Positions 8,894 through 18,007 are shown, counted from the stretch's first letter. The stretch is DNA of 58,813 nucleotides from Verrucomicrobiota bacterium (GCA_019247695.1 JAFBAP010000053.1:1-58813), one strand, 5' to 3'. Numbers and translations are program-made. The notes: a model not told the origin generated them from the sequence alone.

Positions 8894-10714
8894 ATGAATA
8901 CTTCCCACGAGCTGCAATGGATCGACTACCTGATCATGATCATTTATTTCGGCTTCGTCCTAGGTATCGGCGTTGTGCTGAAGCGATACATGCGGACCAG
9001 TTCCGAGTTTTTGTCGGCAGGCCGCTCGATCCCCGCCTGGGTAGCCGGCTTGGCGTTCCTGTCGGCGAACCTGGGCGCCCAGGAAGTGATCGGCATGGCG
9101 GCATCCGGCGCCAAGTACGGCATTGCGACCAGCCATTTTTATTGGTTAGGGGCCATTCCGGCCATGGTGTTCGTCGGCATTTTCATGATGCCGTTCTATT
9201 ATGGCTCGCGGGCGCGCTCGGTACCCGACTACCTGTCGCTGCGGTTCGATGAAAAGACCCGTGGTCTGAACGCGATCACCTTCGCCGTCATGACGGTCAT
9301 GTCGTCGGGGATTTCAATGTACGCGATGGCCCTGTTGATTCAGACCCTGCACATCTTTGACACGCCCTTTCGCGTGCTGCACCTGCCCGAGAGCTGGGTT
9401 TTCCACGTCAGCATCGTGCTGTCGGCCATAATCGTGCTGGGTTACATTTTTCTGGGCGGCTTAACCAGCGCCATCTACAACGAGGTTTTACAATTTTTTC
9501 TGATCGTGGCCGGCTTTGCACCTTTGGTGTTCCTGGGGCTTAAAAACGTGGGCGGCTGGGGGGGCCTGAAGGCCAACTTGCCGCCGGCCTTTGTCCACGC
9601 CTGGCGCGGCATGGATAACCCGCACAACAACCCGTTGGGCGTCGAGTGGTTCAGCCTGGTTATGGGGTTGGGCTTTGTCCTGTCATTTGGTTACTGGTGC
9701 ACCGACTTCCTGGTAGTGCAGCGGGCCATGGCGGCCGATTCGATGAACGCGGCCCGCCGCACCCCCCTGATCGCAGCGGTACCGAAAATGTTGTTCCCGT
9801 TCCTGGTAATCTTGCCGGGCTTGATTGCTCTGGCATTGACCCGGCCCGCCCAAAACCCGGCGGTAGCGAGCGCGCACGGTTCAGCGCCGCAGAGTGCAGA
9901 GGTGGCCAGCGCACAGGAACCGTTGATTCCGCCTCAGCTCAGCGCCAAGACCGGCGAGGTGGTGCGCGACAAGGACGGCAACGAGGTGCTGGACTACAAC
10001 CTGGTCATCCCGCAAATGCTCCTGCACTACTTCCCCAGCGGGATGCTGGGTATCGGTCTTACGGCCCTGCTGGCCAGTTTCATGTCGGGCATGGCGGGAA
10101 ACGTGACGGCCTTCAATACGGTCTGGACCTACGACATCTACCAGGCCTACATACATAAAGGCGACAGTGATGAGCATTACTTGCAGATGGCACATTTCGC
10201 CACGGTCTTCGGAGTGCTCTTGTCGATAGGAGCGGCTTATTTTGCCGCCACGTTTAACAACATCATGGACATCCTGCAGTTGGTGTTCGCTTTTGTGAAC
10301 GCGCCGCTGTTTGCAACCTTTCTGTTAGGCATGTTCTGGAGGCGGGCGACGGGACATGGCGCCTTTGTGGGGCTGCTGGCCGGGATTGCCGGAGCGGCCC
10401 TGCACCAGGGTCTGACGCTGCCGGAAGGCGCCGTGCCCGGGATTAAAGGTGGCTGGATCGCGGTGTTAAACACCTACTCGAGCGAGATGGCGCAAAACTT
10501 CTGGACCGCGATCTGGGCCTGGACGACCTGTTTTATTGTGACGATCATCGTCAGCCTGGCGACCAAGCCGCGGCCGGAAAGTGAGCTGCGCGGCTTGGTT
10601 TATGCCCTGACGGACAAGGCGCACGACGCCGGCGGCGCATGGTATACCCGGCCCGTGCCGGTGGGCCTGATCGTGCTGGCGCTGACCTTGTTGCTCAACG
10701 TACTTTTCTTTTAG
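8894..10714 (+). CDS. Sodium:solute symporter (SSS family)
   Basis: The 606-residue membrane protein belongs to the sodium/solute symporter family, which couples Na+ entry to uptake of sugars, amino acids or vitamins. It begins with the usual first helix (IDYLIMIIYFGFVLGIGVVL), followed by SSEFLSAGRSIPAWVAGLAFLSANLGAQEV, the classic substrate/Na+ site region. Later come SGMAGNVTAFNTVWTYDIYQ and about 13 membrane helices in all. A hydrophilic insertion of about 60 residues (about 315-375) separates two helices. The substrate cannot be told from sequence. A tiny membrane protein follows 30 nt downstream and is probably co-transcribed. No Shine-Dalgarno sequence precedes the ATG. Confidence 0.92.
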   Translation: MNTSHELQWIDYLIMIIYFGFVLGIGVVLKRYMRTSSEFLSAGRSIPAWVAGLAFLSANLGAQEVIGMAASGAKYGIATSHFYWLGAIPAMVFVGIFMMPFYYGSRARSVPDYLSLRFDEKTRGLNAITFAVMTVMSSGISMYAMALLIQTLHIFDTPFRVLHLPESWVFHVSIVLSAIIVLGYIFLGGLTSAIYNEVLQFFLIVAGFAPLVFLGLKNVGGWGGLKANLPPAFVHAWRGMDNPHNNPLGVEWFSLVMGLGFVLSFGYWCTDFLVVQRAMAADSMNAARRTPLIAAVPKMLFPFLVILPGLIALALTRPAQNPAVASAHGSAPQSAEVASAQEPLIPPQLSAKTGEVVRDKDGNEVLDYNLVIPQMLLHYFPSGMLGIGLTALLASFMSGMAGNVTAFNTVWTYDIYQAYIHKGDSDEHYLQMAHFATVFGVLLSIGAAYFAATFNNIMDILQLVFAFVNAPLFATFLLGMFWRRATGHGAFVGLLAGIAGAALHQGLTLPEGAVPGIKGGWIAVLNTYSSEMAQNFWTAIWAWTTCFIVTIIVSLATKPRPESELRGLVYALTDKAHDAGGAWYTRPVPVGLIVLALTLLLNVLFF

Positions 10715-10744
10715 GAGGAAACTAACAAATTAGACGGAGATTAT

Positions 10745-11005
10745 ATGGGCTTCGATATTCGACTGCCGATTGGTTATCTGTTCACCATCCTGGGTCTGTT
10801 GCTGGCCCTGTATGGGCTAATGTCCGCCAACAGCGCAGCCTACCAGCGCTCGCTTGGGATCAACGTCAATCTTACGTGGGGAGTGGTGTTATTGATTTTC
10901 GGCTTGATCATGGCCTACTTCGCCAAACGGTCACAGTCCCGCGTACGGCGCGAGGCGCCGGATGCTGCCCCGCAAGGCGCTGCGCCGCGGCACCACATGC
11001 ACTGA
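10745..11005 (+). CDS. Small two-helix membrane protein, likely symporter partner
   Basis: This 86-residue protein has two hydrophobic helices (about 9-27 and 43-61), a short polar loop (NSAAYQRSLGINVNLTW) and a basic, His-ending tail. It lies 30 nt after the symporter with a good ribosome-binding site (GGAG 8 nt before the ATG), unlike most genes here. I do not recognise a characterised family. Position and size suggest an accessory subunit or stabiliser of the symporter, which is inference. Confidence 0.75.
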   Translation: MGFDIRLPIGYLFTILGLLLALYGLMSANSAAYQRSLGINVNLTWGVVLLIFGLIMAYFAKRSQSRVRREAPDAAPQGAAPRHHMH

Positions 11006-11119
11006 TAAAACACAAAAGTTGAAACGACTCGTACGGGTCGCGGGTTGAGTGGCCGGGTTACCCCCGGCGGGCTCGCAGTTCGTTCAATCCGCGATCCGTA
11101 CCGATTAAGGTGATTAAAG

Positions 11120-12118
11120 GTGGCAATCGAATACAAACGTTTAGGAAAACATGGGGTTCTGGTCAGCAACATCTGCCTGGGCACCATGAACTTCGGCTGG
11201 CATACCGGCCCGGAAGAAAGCTTCAAGATCATGGACCGGGCCCTGGAGCTCGGCGTCAATTTCTTCGACACTGCCGACGTTTACGGCCGGGGCGGCGAGC
11301 AGGGCGACACGGAAGAGATCCTGGGGCGCTGGTTCGCTCAGGGCGGGAGCCGCCGCGAAGCGGTGGTCCTGGCCACGAAGGTCTTTAATCCCGTTCAGCG
11401 TAAGGCCAACCGGGCTGAACCTAATACGGACGGCCGAAGTCTTTCCGCCTATAAAATCCGCAAGCACTGCGAGGGAAGCCTGAAACGGCTCCAGACCGAC
11501 CACATCGACCTTTACCAGATGCACCACGTGGACCGGGATTGCCCCTGGGACGAGATCTGGCAGGCCTTCGGACAGTTGAGCCACCAGGGCAAGGTGGTCT
11601 ACGTGGGATCCAGCAACTTTGCGGGGTGGGACATCGCCACCGCTTGCCAGGAGGCGTCCAAGCGCGGCTTGATGGGGCTCTCCAGTGAGCAAAGCATCTA
11701 TCACCTGAATAATCGGGTGGTGGAACTGGAAGTTATTCCCGCCTGCCGGTACTACGGCCTGGGACTCATCCCGTGGAGCCCCTTGGCCGGCGGTCTCCTG
11801 GGCGGAGCGCTGGAAAAACTGGAAAGCGGCCGGCGTACCAGCGAGGAAGCCCGGAAGGAAATCAACGACAACCGGCCCAAGCTCGAACAGTACGAAGCCT
11901 TGTGCAAAAAACTGGGCGAACCCCCGGCCGCGGTGGCCCTGGCCTGGCTTTTGCACAATCCCATCGTGACGGCGCCCATCATCGGCCCTCGAACCATCGA
12001 GCAACTTGAGTCCACCCTGCGCGCAACCGAAATCAGGTTGGATGGGGAAATCCTGCGAAGGCTCGATGAGATTTTTCCGGGTCCTGGCGGCGAAGCGCCT
12101 CAAGCCTATGCTTGGTAA
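11120..12118 (+). CDS. Aldo/keto reductase
   Basis: The 332-residue protein is an NADPH-dependent aldo/keto reductase of the YghZ/KCNAB-like group. The catalytic tetrad is visible as Asp50 and Tyr55 in FFDTADVYG, Lys87 in VLATK and His135 in LYQMHHVD. VGSSNFAGWD, EQSIYHLNNR and IPWSPLAGGLLGG are further family motifs, and the C-terminal IIGPRTIEQLE binds the cofactor phosphate. The start is GTG, with AAGGTGA about 6 nt upstream. It follows the symporter pair by 114 nt and might reduce a carbonyl substrate imported by it; that link is conjecture. Confidence 0.92.
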   Translation: MAIEYKRLGKHGVLVSNICLGTMNFGWHTGPEESFKIMDRALELGVNFFDTADVYGRGGEQGDTEEILGRWFAQGGSRREAVVLATKVFNPVQRKANRAEPNTDGRSLSAYKIRKHCEGSLKRLQTDHIDLYQMHHVDRDCPWDEIWQAFGQLSHQGKVVYVGSSNFAGWDIATACQEASKRGLMGLSSEQSIYHLNNRVVELEVIPACRYYGLGLIPWSPLAGGLLGGALEKLESGRRTSEEARKEINDNRPKLEQYEALCKKLGEPPAAVALAWLLHNPIVTAPIIGPRTIEQLESTLRATEIRLDGEILRRLDEIFPGPGGEAPQAYAW

Positions 12119-12129
12119 ATGACAGCGAG

Positions 12130-12381
12130 ATGAGCCCGGCGAAGAAACAGCTTGCCCGTTTCATGGCGCTCGCCGGCACGCTTCTGCCGGCTTTACTGGG
12201 CTGCGCGCAGTCTGGCCGGGTAACCACGGTCGGTTTCCCGAGCGCCCCTCAAGACCGGTTTCCTGCCCGGGCAGGCACTTACGATCTTCGCGAAGAAGTG
12301 GACGACTCGCCCGATTTTTACCACGGTAACTTCGAGCCGTACCGGGAGACGCCGGTGCCGTCCGGGGATGAGTTTCGATGA
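12130..12381 (+). CDS. Small lipoprotein of unknown function
   Basis: The 83-residue product has a short basic start (MSPAKKQLAR), a hydrophobic stretch and a lipobox LLGC, so it is probably a lipid-anchored envelope protein. The mature part is polar (DSPDFYHGNFEPY) and matches no family I know. The ATG at 12130 is preferred over an in-frame TTG at 12112 that overlaps the preceding gene's stop. Its TGA overlaps the ATG of the next lipoprotein gene, suggesting translational coupling. Confidence 0.6.
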   Translation: MSPAKKQLARFMALAGTLLPALLGCAQSGRVTTVGFPSAPQDRFPARAGTYDLREEVDDSPDFYHGNFEPYRETPVPSGDEFR

Positions 12382-12977
12382 TGGACGCCGCGGCGGCATG
12401 CCGGCCCGCGGCAGGTCAACAACCTGGGCCAAAGATGCCACGATCCAAAAGGGTGAAACAACCGCGTTGCGGGGTTTACCTGAACTTGTTTATTGCGCTA
12501 AACGTCGCGGTCTGCCTGACGCTCGGCGGCTGCGCGCATCGCGCAAGCGGGCGTTCGACCGCCGCGCAGACGCCAACCTACCCGCCGATCTCGCCGGCTT
12601 CGGTTCAGATTATTAATCGCCGGCCGCCGGTCGCCTATGACGAACTCGGCAGGGTAACGGTTCAGACGGAAAGCGTTCAGCCCCGTGCCCGGAGCATGCA
12701 AGAGGTACGGGAAATGGCCGCGCAGGCCGGCGCCAATGCCGCTGTTCTGCTGGATGAGAGGACTTTCCGGCAGCACAACAGCGTTACGCGACGAAGCACG
12801 AACATGCGCCGGCTGATCGCCCTGTTGATCCGCCGTAAGGACGTCTGGACGCCACCGTTGGAGAATCCGTACCAGGTACCGGCGGCGCCTTCGCCCTCCC
12901 CGAGCCCACGCAGCGAACGCGGCGCGCCGCCCCCGCCGGCGCCTCAGGGGGCCCCGCCTGGAGCAACGGGCACCTGA
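12378..12977 (+). CDS. Lipoprotein with Pro/Ser-rich tail
   Basis: The protein has up to 199 residues. A lipobox (LTLGGC) near residue 50 marks it as a lipoprotein. The mature part has a compact domain (about 75-150; SVQIINRRPPVAYDELGRV, then SMQEVREMAAQAGANAAVLL) resembling envelope-stress or DUF-type lipoprotein domains. It ends in a low-complexity Pro/Ala/Ser tail. ATG at 12378 overlaps the upstream stop (ATGA). Met at 12435 would give a more usual signal-peptide length and is a good alternative start. The function is unknown. Confidence 0.6.
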   Translation: MMDAAAACRPAAGQQPGPKMPRSKRVKQPRCGVYLNLFIALNVAVCLTLGGCAHRASGRSTAAQTPTYPPISPASVQIINRRPPVAYDELGRVTVQTESVQPRARSMQEVREMAAQAGANAAVLLDERTFRQHNSVTRRSTNMRRLIALLIRRKDVWTPPLENPYQVPAAPSPSPSPRSERGAPPPPAPQGAPPGATGT

Positions 12978-13034
12978 AGAATAGGATGCCACGAATAAAG
13001 GGCTTTCATCTGCGGCATTCCCTTTCAGCTGCTT

Positions 13035-13316
13035 TCAGCTGTTGTCGGCTTGCGCCGTCGGATGATAGCCCGTCCCCAAAATAGCGTCGTGCAGCGAGGG
13101 GGCGTGGACTTTGCGGGCATCAAACGTCACCCGGACTTCGGCCCGGTCCAGGTCGGCGACTGCACTCTCAACACCATCCAGGTCGCGCAGGGCAGCTTCA
13201 ATCTGGGCCGCGCGATGCTGATCGTCGAGCCCTTCGACCGCGATAATGGCGTTTTCCAGAACCGGTTGATCGGTAGGGATCGGGGCGTGTGGGTCGGCGG
13301 GGTCTTGCTGTGACAT
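13035..13316 (-). CDS. HMA-like small protein lacking the CxxC metal site
   Basis: The 93-residue protein matches the ferredoxin-like layout of heavy-metal-associated domains: strand NAIIAVEGL, helix AAQIEAALRDLDGVESAVADL, strand EVRVTFDARKV, helix SLHDAILGTGY. Genuine HMA domains carry GMxCxxC after the first strand; here the sequence is GLDDQHRA and the protein has no cysteine. Copper or zinc binding through cysteine is therefore excluded. It lies 27 nt downstream of the peroxiredoxin gene on the same strand and is likely co-transcribed with it. Confidence 0.65.
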   Translation of the reverse strand: MSQQDPADPHAPIPTDQPVLENAIIAVEGLDDQHRAAQIEAALRDLDGVESAVADLDRAEVRVTFDARKVHAPSLHDAILGTGYHPTAQADNS

Positions 13317-13343
13317 AAGTGATCTGGTTTTGAAAGGTTCGCA

Positions 13344-13874
13344 TTACGACGGGGATTTCTCCACCACGGCGAGCACATCCTGCGCCTGCTTGTCCGTAGC
13401 AGCGTGCGTATCGAACCAGACCAGCCTGCCGTCCTTGAACAGGTAAGCCTGCCTGGCCGCCGCGACCTCCATGATGATGGGCACGCCGAACGCGCTCGTC
13501 ACCTTACGATCGGTGTCGGCGATCAGCGGAAAAGGAAGGTGTTCCTTTTCCTGGAACCGTTTCTGATCGGCTACCGAATCAAGGCTGACCCCGACCACCC
13601 GCACGTTGTGGTGCACCAGGTCGGCATACGCGTCCCGCAGACTGCAGGCCTGCGCGGTGCAGCCGGGCGTCATCGCTTTCGGGTAAAAGTAAACGAGCAG
13701 GTATCCGTGCGCTCCCGTGCTGGGAAGGTCCAGCACCTGGCTATCCTGAGTCATTCCGGCAACGCTGGGAATAGGATCGCCCAACTTCAATTTTGGGTTT
13801 GCGGCCACAACCTTCAACGCCAGAAGGCCACCCAGGGTGGCCACAACCGCTCCAAGCAGAATTTTCCTCATCAT
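13344..13874 (-). CDS. Exported peroxiredoxin (AhpC/TSA, BCP-like)
   Basis: The 176-residue protein reduces peroxides with a thiol. A signal peptide or anchor (MRKILLGAVVATLGGLLALKVVA) suggests an extracytoplasmic location. The active-site motif is PKAMTPGCTAQACSLRD, with peroxidatic Cys72 and a second Cys77 five residues on, as in atypical two-cysteine BCP enzymes. VVGVSLDSVADQKRFQEKEHLPFPLIAD is also typical. ATG at 13874 was chosen because the longer ORF needs a TTG start. The HMA-like gene follows closely. Confidence 0.88.
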   Translation of the reverse strand: MMRKILLGAVVATLGGLLALKVVAANPKLKLGDPIPSVAGMTQDSQVLDLPSTGAHGYLLVYFYPKAMTPGCTAQACSLRDAYADLVHHNVRVVGVSLDSVADQKRFQEKEHLPFPLIADTDRKVTSAFGVPIIMEVAAARQAYLFKDGRLVWFDTHAATDKQAQDVLAVVEKSPS

Positions 13875-13931
13875 ATGAACAATATTGAACAATTCGTCTC
13901 CACGCCTGCGCCGGGCGCCCGGGAATTCGTC

Positions 13932-14096
13932 TCACATGTGGAGCAACCCGAGCAGGCCGATCACAATCAGATAAATCGCCACGATAAAGCTAAGCAACCG
14001 GGGCACAATCAGGATCAAAATCCCGGCGATCAGAGAGACCAAAGGTGAGAGCGTAACAGCAATCAGGGCCACAATTGGGGAGAAGGCGAGGGTCAT
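13932..14096 (-). CDS. DUF3096 small membrane protein
   Basis: A 54-residue, almost wholly hydrophobic protein with two predicted helices (about 3-26 and 29-50) and only a few charged residues. The pattern PIVALIAGILILIVPRLLSFIVAIYLIVIGLLGL is that of the DUF3096 family, whose function is unknown. A longer in-frame ORF reaches 14246, but the extra 50 residues are polar and unlike the family. ATG 14096 gives the family-typical length. Confidence 0.75.
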   Translation of the reverse strand: MTLAFSPIVALIAVTLSPLVSLIAGILILIVPRLLSFIVAIYLIVIGLLGLLHM

Positions 14097-14288
14097 GGTG
14101 GAATGGATAAAGATTGTCTTTAAGTCACAACGGACCGGTATCCGGGTCAAGCCGGACGCCGCAGAATGGCTTTGCTCAGCATGGCGTGATAGACATTGCC
14201 CAGCCCTGAGGGTCAGGGCCTTCCGGCCCATTCCCGTTGACGACATCCCATGATTGCTATCTCGGCAAACGTCGGATAGGCAAGGTCG

Positions 14289-15563
14289 GTGCCTGCCCTT
14301 AATTACGCTTCAGCCCCTGCAAAAACGCGGCTGCTCCTGGTTTACGGCCTGGGCGGTTTTGCCATGAACCTGACGAATCTGGTCATGTCGCAGTGGCTTT
14401 ACGAGCGGTACGTCGTCGAGGGCGTACTCGCAGCTTCCACCTTTGCAATCCTTCTTCTCGCCGGGCGCTTGACCGACGCATTTTCCGATCCCCTCATCGC
14501 TTTCTGGACGGATAACCTGAGGACCCGGTACGGCCGCCGGCTTCCCTTTCTGCGTTGGGGCACCGGCCCGTTTGCCCTGGCCTGCGTGTTGCTCTGGACG
14601 CCGCCCGTAACCCTCGATCCTGCCGGGCGCACCCTCTACGCGTTCGTTGTTACCCAGTTTTATTTTCTCATGTACGGGCTGGTGATTACCCCCTACCTGG
14701 CGCTTCTGCCAGAACTTTTGGTGGATCAGCGTGACCGCCTTAATCTGACCACCGCACAATCGACCGCGGCCCTGGCCGGCACCCTCTCTTTCGCCTTGAC
14801 CGGCGCGGTCCTGCAGGCTGGCGGCTACGGGGCGATAGCCTTGATGCTCGCCGCCGGCGTGGTCATCTCTTTCTTGCCCGCAGCTTTTACTCTGCGCGAA
14901 TCGGAGGCACGCACCAGCACGGCGCCCGCCGGTCTGAGAGAGTTTCCCCGCTGGTTAGGGCAAGGACTCAGGAATACGGATTTCCACCCGCTCCTGGCCG
15001 CCACGTCTCTTTTCTGGTTCGGCCTGAACCTGATCCTGATGCTTGTCCCACGGCTGGTTCAGGAGCAGTTGCACGCACCCCCGGGCGCCGTAACCCTGGT
15101 GATGCTGCCCTTTATCGGGGTGAACCTGATCGGGTTTTTCATCTGCAACGGGCTGGCCAAGCGCATCGGACCGCACCGCTGTTTCACGGGCGCCCTTCTG
15201 CTGGCCGGCTTGGAGTTTCCGCTCTTTGGGGTGTGCGGTCGGCTTCTGCCCGGCTTGGCCAGCGCACAAATCGTGGCCGCGCTGGCCGCGCTGCCGGCCG
15301 CCGGGTTTGCCGTACTCCCGTTTGCCTTGCTCGCCGAGGTTATTGACCGCGATGCCAAACGATCCGGCTACCACCGGGAGGCGCTTTATTTCGGTGTGCA
15401 GGCGATCTTTCAGAAGAGTGCCATCGGGTTGTCGGTGGTTGCGTTTGCGTGGATTCAGGCCAACCATTACGGGCTTGTCCTGGTAAGTTTGCTGGCCGGC
15501 GTGGCCTGTGGCCTCGCCGGGGGCATTTATGGCTGGGCAACGTTGCGCCGTGCCCGCCTTTGA
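14289..15563 (+). CDS. GPH-family MFS sugar:cation symporter
   Basis: The 424-residue protein has 12 predicted helices and fits the glycoside-pentoside-hexuronide (MelB-like) branch of the major facilitator superfamily. Characteristic parts are GRLTDAFSDPLIAFWTDNLRTRYGRRLPFLRWG (the family's Asp-rich cation/sugar site in helix 2 and the following basic loop) and QFYFLMYGLVITPYLALLPEL. It starts with GTG. The sugar is not identifiable. It is a single-gene unit. Confidence 0.87.
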   Translation: MPALNYASAPAKTRLLLVYGLGGFAMNLTNLVMSQWLYERYVVEGVLAASTFAILLLAGRLTDAFSDPLIAFWTDNLRTRYGRRLPFLRWGTGPFALACVLLWTPPVTLDPAGRTLYAFVVTQFYFLMYGLVITPYLALLPELLVDQRDRLNLTTAQSTAALAGTLSFALTGAVLQAGGYGAIALMLAAGVVISFLPAAFTLRESEARTSTAPAGLREFPRWLGQGLRNTDFHPLLAATSLFWFGLNLILMLVPRLVQEQLHAPPGAVTLVMLPFIGVNLIGFFICNGLAKRIGPHRCFTGALLLAGLEFPLFGVCGRLLPGLASAQIVAALAALPAAGFAVLPFALLAEVIDRDAKRSGYHREALYFGVQAIFQKSAIGLSVVAFAWIQANHYGLVLVSLLAGVACGLAGGIYGWATLRRARL

Positions 15564-15732
15564 CGGCGATGCGATTGAGCGGTGCGGTTTGGAAGACTCG
15601 TCTTGATTGGCGCCGGATCCGTGATTCAGTGTCGGGCGTGCACTGGACCAAGGGCACCAACGCGCCTGAGGTCCACGCGACTAAATACGGACGTACTGTG
15701 TCATGCATTGCCGAGTTCGATTTCCGAAAAGG

Positions 15733-16431
15733 ATGAAGTGTTCAACCCGGATCAGCCGGCTGCCCCGATGGGTAGGAATCGCAGGTGTGACTTTCCTGTC
15801 TGCGGTCCCCTGGTTTTGTCAGGCTTCGGAAGGCGATTGGCGGGAGGTGAGTCGAACTGCCGGCCTCGCCATCTCGGTCCGGGACCGCGGCGGTAACCCC
15901 ATCAAGGAACTCCGGGCGGTGGGGACGATTGATGCGCCGACCTGGGTCGTGAAAAACGTCCTCGACGACGTCGACAGCTACCCCAGCTTCATGCCGTACA
16001 CGGTTGAGGCCAGGCTCCTGAACAGGGACACCGCCAAGCGAACCGCCACCGTCTACATGAAGCTTGACCCGCCGCTGGTCGGACCCCGGGACGTCACCAT
16101 CCGCATCCAGGAGCAGGTATCGAAAGCTCCTGACGGCAACATAATCTACAATTCTCACTGGGAAGCGGACAACGCTACCGGGCCGGCCGTTCAGGCCGGC
16201 GTGACCCGGATGAACCTCGACGAAGGTTCCTGGACGCTTGAACCCACCGCGGACGGCAAATCGACGCGAGCCATCTATTCGCTGTTGACGGACGCGGGCG
16301 GCAACCTGCCGCCGTTTGTCGTCAACATGGCCAATAAGCGCAGCATCGCCGATTTGTTCGAAGCGGTGCGCAAACAGACCCAAAACGGCAAATACCGCCA
16401 GAGTCAACTGGCCACCGATTCCAGTTCTTAG
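15733..16431 (+). CDS. Exported START/SRPBCC-like lipid-binding protein
   Basis: The 232-residue product begins with a signal peptide (to about residue 28, ...WFCQASEG). It then has a START-like fold: VGTIDAPTWVVKNVLDDVDSYPSFMPY, then YMKLDPPLVGPRDVTIRI, then a long C-terminal helix (FVVNMANKRSIADLFEAVRKQ). Such domains bind lipids or other hydrophobic ligands in a deep cavity. ATG 15733 gives a normal signal peptide; ATG 15703 is an in-frame alternative. A repeat begins six bases after its stop codon. Confidence 0.75.
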   Translation: MKCSTRISRLPRWVGIAGVTFLSAVPWFCQASEGDWREVSRTAGLAISVRDRGGNPIKELRAVGTIDAPTWVVKNVLDDVDSYPSFMPYTVEARLLNRDTAKRTATVYMKLDPPLVGPRDVTIRIQEQVSKAPDGNIIYNSHWEADNATGPAVQAGVTRMNLDEGSWTLEPTADGKSTRAIYSLLTDAGGNLPPFVVNMANKRSIADLFEAVRKQTQNGKYRQSQLATDSSS

Positions 16432-16436
16432 TCCCA

Positions 16437-16651
16437 CGGTCACACGGCGGACACAGCGGATTTGGCGGGCACGACGTAAGAGTTCACACGGCGAACACGG
16501 CAAGCCACGGCGACCACGGCGGTGGATTCGCAGAACACGCAGAACACGCAGAAAAGAGAAAACATCCACAGGTTACACAGATTAGGGGCACACGACGGGC
16601 GCGGCCGCTCCGAACTCCGAACTCCGAACTCCAAACGCCGAGCTCCGAACT
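16437..16651. repeat. Composite dispersed repeat (site R3)
   Basis: Module A (16440-16530; GCGGGCACGACGTAAGAG, CGAACACGGC), module B in direct orientation (16530-16590; CGCAGAAAAGAGAAAACATC) and a short CGAACTC heptamer array (about 16607-16651) fill the space between two convergent genes. The array touches the TAG stop (16652-16654) of the sugar dehydrogenase. Confidence 0.85.
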
Positions 16652-18007
16652 CTACCTGGCGCGGGCGAGCCGGTAGACGGTTCCGCTGTCGTCGTCGGAA
16701 ATGTAGAGTGCCCCATCCTTGCCCGGTTTGACGTCTACCGGCCGTCCCCAGACGTCCTGCGTGGCGTCGTCCAGCCACCCGGTTACCAAGTCAACCTGTG
16801 AGCCCGGCCGGCCATCGTGCGTCCAGGGAAAGTACGCGACCTTGTAACCGGTCTTCCGGGTCCGATCCCACGAGCCATGGTAGGCCGTCACCAGTCCATG
16901 CCGTACCTGTTCGGGAACATTGCTTGATTGCAGAAAGGCCATTCCGAGCGGGGCGGAATGCGCCTGGATGCCTTTATCCACCCGTGTAAAGGTCGATTCG
17001 GGAAAACGGCGCCAATCCGGATTGTTATCGTAGTCCGGGTCAAAGGGCATGTTATCCAAGCCGGAAGGGGTATCGGGATCGGGATTTGCAAAGGGCCAAC
17101 CGTAGTTGGCGCCGTCTTTGACGTGGATCAGCTCATCCGGCGGGTGATCGTCAACGTAGGAACTCAGGCGTTTGCCGTAGTCGTCGCCGTCACCCTGGCG
17201 CCAGGGCCGGTGGAAGGGGAACCGGATCTCGTCTCGCTCGTTGACGACGGCCCACAACTCGCCCGTACCGGGTAAAAAATCCAGGCCTTCGGCGTTCCGG
17301 ATGCCGCGAGCGAAAATCCGCCCGTGGCTACCGTCAAGATCATATTGGTAGATCGCGGAACGTACCGGGTTGCTGGTGGTGTCGGACGGGCTCGCGTTGG
17401 TGGCTGAAGCGACATCGACGTACAGCTTGTTGTCGGGCCCGATCGCCAGGTTCTTGAGTTCGTGCCCGTAAGCGCCGCCCAGTCCCGCACTGCTGGCATC
17501 CGGCAGGTTAGGTACGATCACTTCCCGGTTCGAGACCCTTTCGGAAGCCGGATCGTAGCGGAAACGCACAATCTCATTGCATTCACCGACGTAAAGGTAA
17601 GTGGCGCCGTCGATGTTCTTAAAGGCCATGCCTTGAGGCAGCCGGAGCCCGCTGGCGAGCAGTTGCACCGAGCGATCTCCGTCAAGCCGCACCAGCCAGA
17701 TCTTGCCGTGCGCCGGTTGGGAAACCAAAAGGTTCCCAGCCGGGGTGCCCATCAGAAAGCGGGCACGGGCGATTCGAGCAACCACCTCGATGATGAAGCC
17801 TTTGGGTACCCGCAGCCTTCGTTCCCGATCGAACGTACCCTCACGGAGTTCGGAAGGCACCTGCACCGGCACCGTTTCGAACGACAGCGGGTCGGCAGCC
17901 CTGGCGGGCAAGGTAACGGCCGGCAGCGCCATCGTTACCGCCCAGGTTACGCCAAACCAGTTCACAAAGCATCGCGGGAGAAGAGACGAAAGGGGTCGCA
18001 ACAGCAT
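16652..18007 (-). CDS. Exported PQQ-type sugar/sorbosone dehydrogenase-like protein
   Basis: The 451-residue protein has a signal peptide (to about 37) and a six-bladed propeller like soluble PQQ glucose/sorbosone dehydrogenases, which oxidise aldoses in the periplasm. Motifs include RVPKGFIIEVVARI, LPQGMAFKN, GHELKNLAIGPDNKLYV, FARGIRNAEGLDF, DGANYGWPF, AYHGSWDR and GRPVDVKPGKDGALYISDD. PQQ dependence is family inference; the cofactor residues were not all checked. ATG 18007 is preferred because an upstream in-frame start (18067) would overlap the divergent glycosyltransferase. The stop abuts a repeat array. Confidence 0.87.
   Translation of the reverse strand: MLLRPLSSLLPRCFVNWFGVTWAVTMALPAVTLPARAADPLSFETVPVQVPSELREGTFDRERRLRVPKGFIIEVVARIARARFLMGTPAGNLLVSQPAHGKIWLVRLDGDRSVQLLASGLRLPQGMAFKNIDGATYLYVGECNEIVRFRYDPASERVSNREVIVPNLPDASSAGLGGAYGHELKNLAIGPDNKLYVDVASATNASPSDTTSNPVRSAIYQYDLDGSHGRIFARGIRNAEGLDFLPGTGELWAVVNERDEIRFPFHRPWRQGDGDDYGKRLSSYVDDHPPDELIHVKDGANYGWPFANPDPDTPSGLDNMPFDPDYDNNPDWRRFPESTFTRVDKGIQAHSAPLGMAFLQSSNVPEQVRHGLVTAYHGSWDRTRKTGYKVAYFPWTHDGRPGSQVDLVTGWLDDATQDVWGRPVDVKPGKDGALYISDDDSGTVYRLARAR

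Noticed and set aside
11141-12103. A 320-codon minus-strand ORF opposite the aldo/keto reductase
   Set aside because: The reductase has a full catalytic tetrad; the antisense ORF has no family motifs and is a GC-driven shadow.
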